This document shows, in pieces, positions 50,297 to 62,300 of a DNA stretch of 64,000 nucleotides (position 1 is its first letter; the number at the start of each line of letters is the position of its first letter). This DNA comes from Branchiostoma floridae (lineage: Eukaryota; Chordata; Leptocardii; Amphioxiformes; Branchiostomatidae). The notes under the pieces were generated by a model. The model was not told where the DNA came from. It searched no databases and worked only from the letters and a program-made list of their open reading frames with translations. A program made the translations under genes and the position numbers. The DNA lies in the NCBI RefSeq assembly GCF_000003815.2, contig NC_049993.1, positions 3,951,460-4,015,459 of the forward strand, written 5' to 3'.

Positions 50297-51247
50297 ATGG
50301 AAGATCCCAGCTGCAGCTCTGGACAACATATAGCAAAACACACTGGTGGTAAAACCTACTTGTTTGGGGATTGCTGTTACAGGACAGCTCAAATATCAAC
50401 CTTATCCAATAGCATACAGATGAGACCTCATACAGAAGAAAATCCCCACGAGTGTGACGAGTGTGACTATTCTGCAGCATGGAAGACTGCTTTGGACCAA
50501 CATCAAGCAAAACATACTGGAGAGAAACCCTATGTGTGTGAGACGTGTGGATACAAGACGGCTCACAAGTATAAATTATCCCGGCACTTGAGAACCCACA
50601 CAGGGGAAAAACCCTACATGTGTGGGGAGTGTGGGTACAGGGCAGCTCTCAAGTCTACATTATCCCGGCACTTGAGAACCCACACAGGGGAAAAACCATA
50701 CAAGTGTGGGGAGTGTGGGTACAAGGCAACTAGACAGTTTACCATATCCCAGCACATGAGGACTCACACAGGGGAAAAACCCTACAAGTGTGAACTGTGT
50801 GACTATTCTGCTGTGAATAGATCTACTTTAGATTACCATCTAAAAGCTAAACACAATGGAGAGAAACCCTACATGTGTGGCGAGTGTGGCTACAGGACAG
50901 CTCACAGGCCAAACTTATCGAAGCACATAAGAACTCATACAGGTGAAAAACCCTTCAAATGTGACCAGTGTGACTATTCGGCTGTGAGTAAATCTAACTT
51001 AGAGAACCATCTAAAAACAAAACACACTACAGTAAAACCCTCCATATGTGGGGAGTGTGGATACAGGACAGCTATAAAGTCTCACCTTACTCAGCACATG
51101 AGAACCCACACAGGGGAAAAACCTTACACGTGTGACCAGTGTGACTATTCTGCAGCAAGGAAATCCAGTCTGAACCGTCACCATCAAGCTAAACACAGCG
51201 GAGAAAACTTACAAACACAGGTACAAGAAAGCTATATCCTTCCTTAA
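50297..51247 (+). CDS. C2H2 zinc finger protein, 10 finger units (ZNF-B)
   Basis: 316 aa from ATG 50,297, after acceptor CCCAACAG (exon start about 50,284). It is the paralog of ZNF-A: fingers 1-2 match A fingers 1-2, and fingers 5-10 match A fingers 3-8. Fingers 3-4 are an extra in-frame pair (56 residues). Finger 1 is degenerate: the first zinc Cys is Phe (LFGDCC) and the histidine part is altered. Nine fingers remain intact with TGEKPY linkers and alternating CGY/CDY types. Fingers 3 and 4 share about 39 identical bases (from 50,578 and 50,662), pointing to recent duplication or conversion. Predicted nuclear DNA-binding protein; target unknown. Confidence 0.9.
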   Translation: MEDPSCSSGQHIAKHTGGKTYLFGDCCYRTAQISTLSNSIQMRPHTEENPHECDECDYSAAWKTALDQHQAKHTGEKPYVCETCGYKTAHKYKLSRHLRTHTGEKPYMCGECGYRAALKSTLSRHLRTHTGEKPYKCGECGYKATRQFTISQHMRTHTGEKPYKCELCDYSAVNRSTLDYHLKAKHNGEKPYMCGECGYRTAHRPNLSKHIRTHTGEKPFKCDQCDYSAVSKSNLENHLKTKHTTVKPSICGECGYRTAIKSHLTQHMRTHTGEKPYTCDQCDYSAARKSSLNRHHQAKHSGENLQTQVQESYILP

Positions 51248-52679
51248 CATACGAGAACAACAGAAAGCGTTAAACTATCCAGAGAAACACATCAGCAAGT
51301 GTGGACCATACAGTCATGTTCTATTATAAAGAGATGTACTTCTGAGATACAGTTGGTCAAAAGGTACATATTATGAAGAGATGTAGTTCTGAGATACAGT
51401 TGGCCAAAGGGTTTTGAACTGAAATAGTGGTTGTGCAAATTGTGCCAACCTGTATCCGGGACTGATGGAAAAGAAAAAGCTTAGTTTATTTCTTTTAATG
51501 TGAGAACTGATAGTCATTAGTATCATACATGTTTCTTGTTTAAACCTGACCCTTTTGTTATTAACCTGTTGGTCTTGTTGTTCATTTGTTTGAATCATGG
51601 TTATATTGATAATATCAAAAACTAACGTTTTCAATCACACAAGTGTTAGGCCCATTAGCCTGATTAACAATCAACAATTTAGCACTCATTGCGTATTACA
51701 AGTTAGATGTTCAGACCTTTTCTTGTTTGCACCTGAACCTTTTTTCTAATTATACTGCCTTTAAGGAAAATACTGTTTTGCTGATGTGATCTTTGTCTTC
51801 TTTGGCCTTACGTTACATAATACGGATGCCATATTGAAGGTGAAGGTACCTTTGGGAAAGACGCATGCAACAGACTGCGCTATGCTAATGAATGACTCAT
51901 TTGCATAGTTAGTGCATATACTTTACTACTTTTCGGTCAACGGTAGGGATCTCCTATTGGAGATATAGACTGCTTTAGGAAAGGTGAATACAGTGAAATA
52001 TGTCTCGTGCTTAACTGACCTAATTTGCATAATCAATAATAATTAGGACTATTTCCTAAAGGGTCTATCTCACTGAGCGGAGGTACTCTGGAAGTACTAG
52101 TACGGAGGTAAATTGAAGGATGTTCACGGAGGGAATGTTTAGCCGGTTTTGTCTTGCACTCACACTGACGTGAGGCACTGTTGCGTCTCAAGTCCAGATA
52201 AACAGGTTACAAAATGTATCAGCCGGAGATTTTTGAATATAGATATATCATCACTAATGATATTCGGAACAACACAGGTAACATATATTGAAGTATAAGC
52301 TCAACCTTAATCAATATACTCTTACAGTAAACGAGTCCTATTTCACTTGTTCAATAATGTGAAATGATTGGGACTGAATGGGAAATAGATTTGTAGTGAT
52401 TTTTTTTTTAAATTAGGTTTCGATTATTAATAATTGATACTTAGTGCAATATACGTCAAGCATACGTACGTGTTGTACACACGTGCAGAAAATTGATCTC
52501 TCTCAGACACGCATGCATAGTTTTTTTTACTCCCATACAAGTAATGAAAACATGCTATATCGTCCAAGTAAAAGCATTCAGTGTAATTTATCATCTATGA
52601 CAAGTGGATAGGTTGATCGGAGATGAGCAAACATGAATACAAATATAACGTTAATTATGTCCTGATTTTCTTAATCAAG

Positions 52680-53073
52680 TGTTCCTAAGCATTTGCACGA
52701 ACCCCATGACATTCGCGTGAACATTATATGATACGCACGAATCAGGATGTGAAAACGCACGAAACTTATGAAAATCACACGAATCACTGTGAAAACGTGC
52801 GAACCTTATGTGATTCGCAAGAATCACTACGCGACACACACGGATCTTATGCGATTTGCACAAACCTTATGAGAATGACGTAATGTCACGTGACCCAGCG
52901 GTGGTCGGTCGGTTTCGCATAAGGTTCGTGCAAATCACATAAGGTTCGTGTGTGTCACATAGTGATCGTGCGAATCACGTAAGGTTCGATCGTACGTTTT
53001 CGCATTGTGATTCGGGCGTATCACATAATGTCCGTACGAATCTCATAGGGTTCTTACAAATACTTAGGCACCC
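52680..53073. mobile_element. ~395-bp fold-back element built of CATAAGGTTCGTG repeats
   Basis: Two arms (about 52,680-52,870 and 52,917-53,073) are reverse complements around a short centre with GTCACGTGAC. Ends are CCTAAGCATTTGCACGAACC and the imperfect inverse GGTTCTTACAAATACTTAGG. Each arm is itself a run of short units (ATAAGGTTCGTGCGAATCAC-like). Absent at the homologous place in unit A (about 30,860-30,890). Confidence 0.7.
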
Positions 53074-53140
53074 CTGATAATGATACCAACAATGCTATGA
53101 TACTATGATAAATATGATAGCTCAAATGAATTATTACATT

Positions 53141-53213
53141 GGTTATTGCACCGGGAATCGGACCCGAGCCTTGTACATGTGAGCCCCGAAGCCATACCAC
53201 TTATAATCTCTGA
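53141..53213 (-). other. tRNA-like sequence, probably a tRNA pseudogene or tRNA-derived SINE head
   Basis: On the minus strand, GGGTCCGATTCCCGGTGCA resembles a T arm with B box (GGTCCGATTCC), preceded by an A-box-like AGTGGTATGG about 40 bp upstream. The acceptor stem does not pair well by eye. It interrupts sequence otherwise shared with unit A (about 31,360-31,410). Low confidence. Confidence 0.3.
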
Positions 53214-53340
53214 CCCTCTATTGTTATATCGCTTTGAGGTTATCCTTCTCATAACGAAACAAACAAACTAATGTCATCATTTAAAAACAAAGGCCCAACG
53301 GAAGAGATCATGAAGTCTTCCATGGCAAGATCCTAGTAAG

Positions 53341-56300
53341 TTAGTATTTTTCGTCAGAGGCGGTTTGCAGACTGGTATAGGTGTTATCATCCAGACTCGC
53401 CAGGTCGATGTAGTCCTGAGAAAATGAGATAATGTCAGTCACAGGAAAAATGCTAGCACTCCCCTTAAATTATGATATTGACTGATGGCTGAAAAACGCT
53501 ATGCTAGTTGGTTGCTGTTAATTAAGGTTGCAGTCAATCCTTTTGATCGTCGTTGGGTAAGTTTTTCTTCTGTGCTACTGATATTATCACTGCTGAGGTA
53601 AACTACCTTCTACTGAACCATTTTATGAAGAACGATTCTTATAGACGGTTATATACTGCAATAACACCACACGTGAATGAGGCTTTGGACTCACGTGTTC
53701 AGCCTCCATCAGTGTATCCACAGTCTGCTGAATCTTGCGGAACTCTGGTCTCTGGGCAGGGTCAGCATTCCAACAGTTCAGCATCAGGGTGTAGCTACGC
53801 AAATGTAATCATTTATTAATTTTAATTAAATTCTAATTCTTTTCTCTCGAAAGACGTATTTCCGTATAAAACAAGAGTTCGGAGATCTCATGCCTGAATA
53901 AAATAGTATGATTATGCAAATGACTTGCACATCTACATAATGTATGCCTGGTTATGTACACAGACGGTCTAGAGTTATACTGACCACAAATATGCGGAAA
54001 CACAGACAGACACAGAGACACACCAAAAACTATACCTCATATTCATGGAGGTAACAAGGTGTTGTCCCTTGTGCAAGCAAGTGTTGTACTTTGTGCTGTG
54101 CACTTCGTCTTATGAGCGATGCGTTTACAAAAGTGGTCTTGACATGTAATTTTGTTTCTTCAATGACACCCATTATCCTAAAGACTGCACGAACTCTCGA
54201 CTACATTAGTCGTAGTCAGAGGGACGCTGAATGATTCAAACATTTATTTCTCTCTAACAACCATGATGGTGACTAGCCTGGTATCCAATCGTATTATAGC
54301 TCCCGAGTCTCTTCTGTCCTTTTCCAAAGAGACTCGAGAGCTATAATACGGTTGGATACCAGGCTAGATGATGACATTGCACGACCATTTTGGTTTCAGT
54401 ATAAGAAGAAAGACATTTTGACTCACAGTTCGTCGTCACAGTGGCGCGGTTTGACCATCCTGTATCCCTGCTGCACCCCGTCCATCACTTCACGTTTGGA
54501 CATACCGGGGTACGGAGTCGCACCTAAGCAGAATACATGATAGGCATTATAAATTCCCTCTTTTACGAAGTTCAACGTTGATAGAATCATAGACAACAAA
54601 ACTTATCGACATCACAAACATCAACGGATCAGTAACGTCACGTAAGTAACTTTGATAGGCTTTTTATGGTTTAAATGTTAAAAATGGGCGTAGATAGTTA
54701 TACTTGTGGTTTGAGTATAATTCTACTTATGATTAGCTTCCTCATTACAGTAAATGGTGTATAGAAAGTGTGAAATGGAATGGAACAGAATGGAATGTAC
54801 AGAAAGTGCGAAATAGAACGAAATATAAAGCAGACTGAAATAGAACCGATGGACATATAAAGAAGCGTATTGACTTTCCAAAGTCGTCGGTAACAATTAC
54901 GGATCTTGGGAAAATAATTCAGCCATGCAAAAAAAAAGCTCTAAAAATTAAATCTTGCCTCAGTCTGAGCAAAATTCTAAAAAAAAACATTTTTTTTCAT
55001 CTATTGCCCACTTCTGAATTGTAATCCTTCCGCAGTATGGGCTCCCTATCATTCCTTCGATTTTATTTCAGTTTGCTTCATAAAACGTTTTATTTTGTTC
55101 TATTTCGTGCTTTGTGTACACCCCGGACACCCTGTTACGTAGATATCGTTTCAACCCACCCAGAGTGACTATCTCCCAGAGCAGCACTCCGAAAGCCCAG
55201 ACGTCCGTCTTGGTGGTGTACTTCCGGTGGAACAGCGACTCAGGGGCCATCCAGCGGATAGGCAGGCGGGTCTGTGGACAGATTATCATAACAATAACAA
55301 AATTGTATTTTAGTTGCATACTTTTCACCAACGGCAAAGATTGAAACGTTATGGTCCATATTCATGCCTGTATCATACGAAAACAGAGGCTGATCTTCTG
55401 GTTAAATGTAGACAGGTACCTATTGCACCACAGATAACATTAAAAGGCTGTCCGATCATGATAATTACAAAATTGCATCGAGTACGATATTTGCATACTA
55501 TTCATCAACGACAAGGATGAAAAAAGTTAGAGACCATGTTCAAGTCTGTACTGCCACTATCATACGATAATGGATGCTGATGTGCTGGCTAAATGTAGAC
55601 AGGTACCTACTACACAGCAGATAATATTAAATCCTCGGCTGTCTGTTTTTCGTAAGTACTAAATCAGTTATTCTCTGGCTGTAAGAAATGCATAAACACC
55701 TTGGTAGTGCTCTCGTACTCATCCCCCTCCCGCGAGAAGCCAAAGTCTGACACCTTACAGGTCCGGTCTGCAGTAACTAGCACATTCCGGGTTGCAAGGT
55801 CACGATGGATGATCTAATATTGTGAAAATTTAAAATCAAAACAAATAAGTGTCTTCTGATCCAGTCAAGGAAAAAAAACATTAAAAACTGATTTCAGGTC
55901 GCCAAGTTGGCTTTAATCGATTATCGTGCCATCTTATCTCTGGAACGTAACAGAGAAGTCGATATCACCAGCCGTCGTTGTTTAGATTCAGATTCAGGCT
56001 TTGATACAGCCTATGTAATCAAAGTAAGTTACATCTACGAGGTTTCCACTCACTTTCTTTGCTGCCAGAAAACTCATCCCCTTGGCTACGTCCCGGGCGA
56101 ACTTGGTGAGGTCACGTGAGGAGAGAGACTTGCTCCCGCCGTGCAGGTTCCCGTATGGTTGGTGAGTGCGGCTGGTACGGAGGTTGGACAGGAGACTGCC
56201 TCCAGACACGAACTCCAGCAGGAGATAAAACGGCTCTAGAAAAAGAACATGTATCAATACATGTACATGTATACAACAGATTTTATTCAAAGTCCCCTAA

Positions 56301-59300
56301 TTTTGAATTATATTAGATAATATCTAAACCACAATAGTTTTGAAATTTAATGATAATAATGAAAATGATATGAAATTTGAATTTCCTTGTATTTTAGTTC
56401 CTTGAATTTGAAAACGTGTGAAAGGTGACTGGACCAGATTTCTTTATTTGATGGTTCTATGATCAATGTGTGATTATGTCACATAACGAAATATTTACCG
56501 ATATTTAGAACAATTTCCAAATAGTATATATGTATTATATCCCCATAAAAGTCACATATTGCCAGCCTTTGTATATTCCATCAATAGCCTTCTGTTTGTT
56601 AGACAGCCCTTTCTGTATGTCTTATTACAGTTGAACAAATAGATTAAGAGTCAAGAGATTGTTGTTGTTGTTGTTTTTTCAAAAATACATACAATTTGTT
56701 TTGTTTTGTATAAACAGGATGTGCAGTATGTTTCTTCAATGAAGACTGAAGACTAACCTGTTTCCGTGCAACGTCCAAGAAACGACACAACGTTAGTATG
56801 AGTCCCAAGGAGCTTCAGTATTGACAGCTCCTTGAAAAAAGCAGTCAAAGCCGCGGAACTTGTCATACCTGGTAAGCAATAAGAAATTGTTAGCGAAATT
56901 GCATTGTTATCGCTCCATTTAAAAAAAAGGGAATATTCATGTTTTGGAATTAATATTTCACATATCCTATGTATTTGTTGATCTTTGTAAAGTCCGTTCG
57001 AGCTGGCTTGAAATTAAGAATGCCTTTTAGATTAGAATTTCTTAAAATAAGGATTCAAAGCACCTTTCAACTCCTTCACTGCCACGGTTGTTACACCTGT
57101 GTTGCCTGATATTTGCCAGGCTTCAGCTTTATAGACGGTCCCAAATTCTCCTTGGCCAAGTGCCTCTTTAATGTCCAGCTGACTTCGCGGGAATTCTGAC
57201 CGAGCCTTCACATCTTCGTAGATCACATCTGGTGTTCTCTGTATCGAAAGCAAGGTTTGTCAGAAAAAACACATTCGTCCTGTTAGTGTATAAACAAGCG
57301 TTGAAAATATATAACGAATACACATTGCAAAATATGGAAATATGTCCGTAGGAAAGCATGTTTCGTTAAAAAGAAGCTTGTTAAAAGTTGAAGAAAAAAC
57401 AATGCCATATTTCGTTTTTACTGCGTCTCGTCAAACCCTGGTACGTGTGAACAGACTGATGGAAAAAAAAAACACAAACAGAAAATGTTACAAGTGTATT
57501 AATTATTCTTTACAAGAAGCCCTGGAAAACATTCATCGTAAGAAAATTTGATAAAACGATGCTGAAATATATCATAATGCATTAGATTATATGCAAAGTA
57601 AGGTCATATACATACGCCTTTATGTTGCATGTTATTCAATTGTAATATAACTACGAGTCCTTTGCACATTTCGTTTGCTTAACTTACTGTTCGCCTATGA
57701 GATATCTGCAAACTTTGGTACTCGTCTTCCGTATCATTGCGCTAGAAGAAAGTCGTAAACAATCATATGTTCAATTCTTTAGGTTATAAATTGAAAAAAA
57801 ATCTTTGTCTGTTCAGCTGGTAAATGTTGCTAATAGACCATATCAACCGTTGTATTATTTCAAGAAGAAAGCATGGAAAGATACAAATGAAAAGACGAAG
57901 TGGCGGCGAGCTTGTATTGAACATATATTAAAGGTACTTGAAGAATGCAAAGTTGAAATATTGGACAAGACCATTTGAAAATACATCTGGTAAGTAAATA
58001 TACTAACAAATACATGAAGATTTGCCATTTTTCTGTAAGCTCAAGCAAAACAATGACATACTTCACTAAAAACTTATTATTTCTGTTAAATGTTCAGCGG
58101 CTGACATAAATGTACAAGTGATAATTTTACAAATTATTTATAACGACCATATAAAGGTGGGTATTTGCAAAACAAGATACAGAAGGCATTAATTGCTCAC
58201 CACATTCTCCAGCTCCATATTGCTTGAGTGATTTTCCTCAGGGTTTTCTGAAATGGAGATCATCAATATGTACTTATTCCGGAATGAAGTTTGATGGTAT
58301 GATATCACTTTAACTTGATATAATAAGTTCAGTTTAGAAATTATTTCACACGAACTTACCATTGGCTGCCCTCCTTCTTTTGAGCAACACCACTGCAGTA
58401 GTAATTATAGCCAGGACGACCACCACACATACTACTACTGCTATGATGATGGCATTGGTGTCGGTTCCACCTACAGTATATATGGGAAAAGTGATAGAAA
58501 GAACTCTCTCAAACAAAACATGTTTCCTGTTGAACCATACGTCAGGACCACTATGACCGTTGGCGTTTATAAGGCTCCGCATTGCATTAAGAAATTGAAA
58601 TTGAAATTTTATGAGAAACATGATTTGTCAAGAATTAGATATTCAATCATAGACAATTTAAGAAGCGGTATTAACGTTTTTCAGTTAGTTACAAAAGCAC
58701 ATTGTATACAGGGCATAAGGATTATTAATAATTGTTATATAATGTCAAGTTTCAGTAAGGAAGCAATAAGGTAATAGATGCCAACTGTTTGGCTAGTACG
58801 TTCTTGACTACAAGTCAAAAATGCTTTTACTCGAGCAACTGCATGACTTGTCTCTAAATGTACCTTCATTTGTTGAGTTGACATTGATCACATTGATGAT
58901 CACCACAGCTGTAGTCTCCCTGAAATGTGCAATCAGTAAAGGACTGGTCATTTACAAGATCAAAATGTCTTAAATTAAATCTATTCTTATAATAACAGTA
59001 GTTATATTATTAACGGGAGAATATGACACGGAACAGATTTGTCCATCAACACTGTACCTACTTTCTGTAAGCATTGCAGGTGCATGACATACATATAAAT
59101 GATTAAAACTGTTTCAATCCAATCTCTAAGTTGCTTCTTTCTGCTGTACTGTTTTGAAAATCAAATCCACACGGTCACCTGGAAGCGGTTCCTCGATCAG
59201 CGGCCATGATCACCAAAACATAAGAGTCCACAGTGTTGGCATCCAGCCTCCCTGATACAGTGATGTTTCCATCTGCACTGATGGTAAACTTGTCCTTCCC

Positions 59301-62300
59301 ATTGTCGGATGCAAATATGATGCTGTATCTGATCTCACCATTGGAACCAGAGTCTGGGTCTGTTGCAACCACCTGTAATCAGGTAGACATTGTTCCATTG
59401 TTTCAATCTGCATACTAGTAAGATTGACTCGTAATGTGCTGGATAAAGCAATATATTTCAAAGTACATGAAGATTAAACATCCAGGTAATAGGATATGCC
59501 AGAAAGCAGTTACTCAGGCAACTGGATATGATTTTGGAAACGATTTTGGAAACATCCAAAGTACGTGAAGTCTTTAAAAGTTTTAAAAACTATCCGAATT
59601 TTGTTGCTTTATTCTCAAGGAGGCAAGACAAATTTGAAATGTTAGGAATCTTTGGTAATTTAGATATTCCTAAAATAATGTTTTGCATGCTGAAAGCACG
59701 ATCAGTTTCGTCTAAACCAGTTGATGATGTAAAATATGTCGATATGCTTATGCATCCCTAAAAGAGTTTCGAGAAGTCAAGAAGGTTTACCTGTGTTAAT
59801 ACAGCTCCATTCGCTGCATCCTGTGCCACATTTGCATGGTAGATTTCGGCGGTGAATGTTGGATTGTTATCGTTCTCATCCAACAGTGTGATGAGAACAG
59901 TGGAGGTGGGGCTGCGGTACTTCTCTGTTGTATTTGTTTCAACCACATAAACCTGGATATCATAAGAGAGATTATCAATTATGAGAGCAACCAAATAGTT
60001 AATCCAGTTATTCCCATCCCTGGTCAATATAGTAGAAAACGTCGAGAATTTTACTACCATCACAAATCTGCTCGTGTTATTTTTTTTTACTATAAATTTT
60101 ATACTTATCTTACAAAAGAGTCGCTGAACGTAGCAGTTAATGTAAAATTGTTTTGGTGTTTTGGGTGTAAAATGAAATTAACTACGAGTAAAGCTAAACA
60201 CCTATTACATACAGCTTTACAGCTTTGAAGGGAACAATGTAACATTGAAGCTACGTTTCACATACAATTGGTTGCTACCACAACAGTGCATTCCTGATCT
60301 CGTTGTATCTTATATAGAGCGATTTTGATGCATATGTTATCATAATGAATGTGAAAAAATACATGTTTTGTGTACCTGTAGTGTGAACTCGTTGTTTGTC
60401 TCCCTGTCCAGGATACTGCTGTTACTGACTGTGACTTGACCAGTCGTGCCATCAACGGTGAAGGCAGCAGATGGTTCCAGCACATACATGAACATGGCAT
60501 TTCCTCCCTGGAAATTTTAACGTCTGGTAAGAATATGCTATATGTCCTTTCTTGAATATCATACTCTTAAAATGGCAGTTGTCATTTAATATTCTATCTC
60601 AATCAATGGAAATTGGAGGTTTTGTTTTGGTGTGTCAGTATGTGTTTGTGCTTGTGTGCCTGTGTGTGTGCGTGTATGTGTGTGTGTGTGCCTTTCTGCC
60701 TGTGTTGCCGCAAATACATGGTTAGCAATAACTCCATAACGTCTAGATCAACGCTATGGATCTAGACGTGATCTAAAAGGACAAGCATCAGCAGCACTCG
60801 CTAAACTCAGCCCCATCCTCCAGAACAAGAACATCAGTCTGCCAGTCAAGATCAAACTGTACAGAACACTTATAGTCTCCATCTTCCTCTATGGCTGCGA
60901 AACCTGGACCACCACGGCAGAAACAGAGCGCCGCATAGAAGCCTTCGAGATGAAATGCCTGCGAAAAATCCTCGGCATTTCCTACCTGCAACGCCAGACA
61001 AACAGGTCTGTACGCCATCAAGCAGAGGCAGCATGTGGCAAGCAAGAACCACTCCTGTCGACAGTCAAGCGCAGGAAGCTGAACTGGTTCGGCCACATCT
61101 GTCGACACAACTCCCTTGCTAAAACCATACTACAAGGCACAGTAGCAGGAGGGAGGAAACGAGGTAGGCCAAGGAAGACGTGGCTGGACAATATCAAGAC
61201 ATGGACTGGCCTACGTACTGAACAGCTCATCAGAGGGGCAGAGGACAAAGCAAGATGGGCACGGATCACTGCTACTGGATGTCGGGGAGCCCCTACGACC
61301 ACCGAGGGTACGGGCCGTGAGTGAGTGAGTGTCTAGATCAAGTGTAATATCTGCTATGGATAGATGTTGACAAGATGAAGGCGAATGTCGACTTTGGCCT
61401 TCCTACTGTGTGGCCATGAACTGCAGCAGAACATCTGGTTTTTGTATCTTTTTTTTTCTTGGTAATATTATTGTCTATTTTGGAGGCAGATATTTTTTGA
61501 TGAATGAAAAAAAAAGATTGGTGATGGCTTTGGTTTGGCAACCTGATCTGGAACTGAAGCTTTTTGCTGGAATCTTTCAACAAGGTTAATTGAACAATCA
61601 CATCGGAATTCCATGATTTTCGATATGCAGGTAGTCTAGACAAAGTGCACAATATGAATCAATTTGCATCATGAATGAGGATAGTTGATATATGATTATA
61701 GTAACCTCTTTCCAATGACTTTCATTACTACATGTAACGTATTTGACAGTTGAAACATATAATAACAGAAAATAGCAACAATGTCAAAAATGGCCTCATT
61801 TGTATAATCAATGTAAAATGTATTAACTGTTTCGAAACGCTAACTGCAAAGGAACAAGATACTCATTGCATAACATGTTAGATAAGATATACTTCCTCCT
61901 ACCTCATCCTTGTCTGACGCTGTGACAGTGAGTACAGGAAAACCACTGGGGGTATTCTCCACCACTGTTGCCTGGTACTGGCTGGCAGACATCTCTGGTC
62001 GGTTGTCATTCGCGTCTTGAACAACGATGTACACACGAGCCTCTGCTGATCTGACATTGTTGTTTGCCTGTTCTGCCTAGTTAACCAATTGTGATAAAAT
62101 CTGAGATTATTACTTTTTGTTTGTTACTGTCCAAGTTTATCAACAGAATGTCGTATTTACAAAGTAGTTAACAGGTTCTTAACACGTATTTAAAGGTGAT
62201 TGTGATTTGTAACTATACTGAGTCCATATCATATTACAAATCGTAGCTGTGCAATATCTGATATTCTAATGTGTATATGGGTACCTAGTATCATTCATTG

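Larger units (their letters stand above)
51248..53340. other. Convergent spacer between ZNF-B and RTK-B
   Basis: Corresponds to 30,250-31,586 but is about 750 bp longer. The excess is largely explained by the fold-back element at 52,680-53,073 and the tRNA-like block at 53,141-53,213. No gene seen. Confidence 0.5.

Noticed and set aside
57405-57415. U12-type AT-AC donor for RTK-B exon 19
   Set aside because: ATATGG does not match ATATCCTT, and the paralog uses a normal GT donor at the same base.
60788-61302. Minus-strand frames opposite the LINE fragment
   Set aside because: Antisense to a clear reverse transcriptase C-terminal frame.
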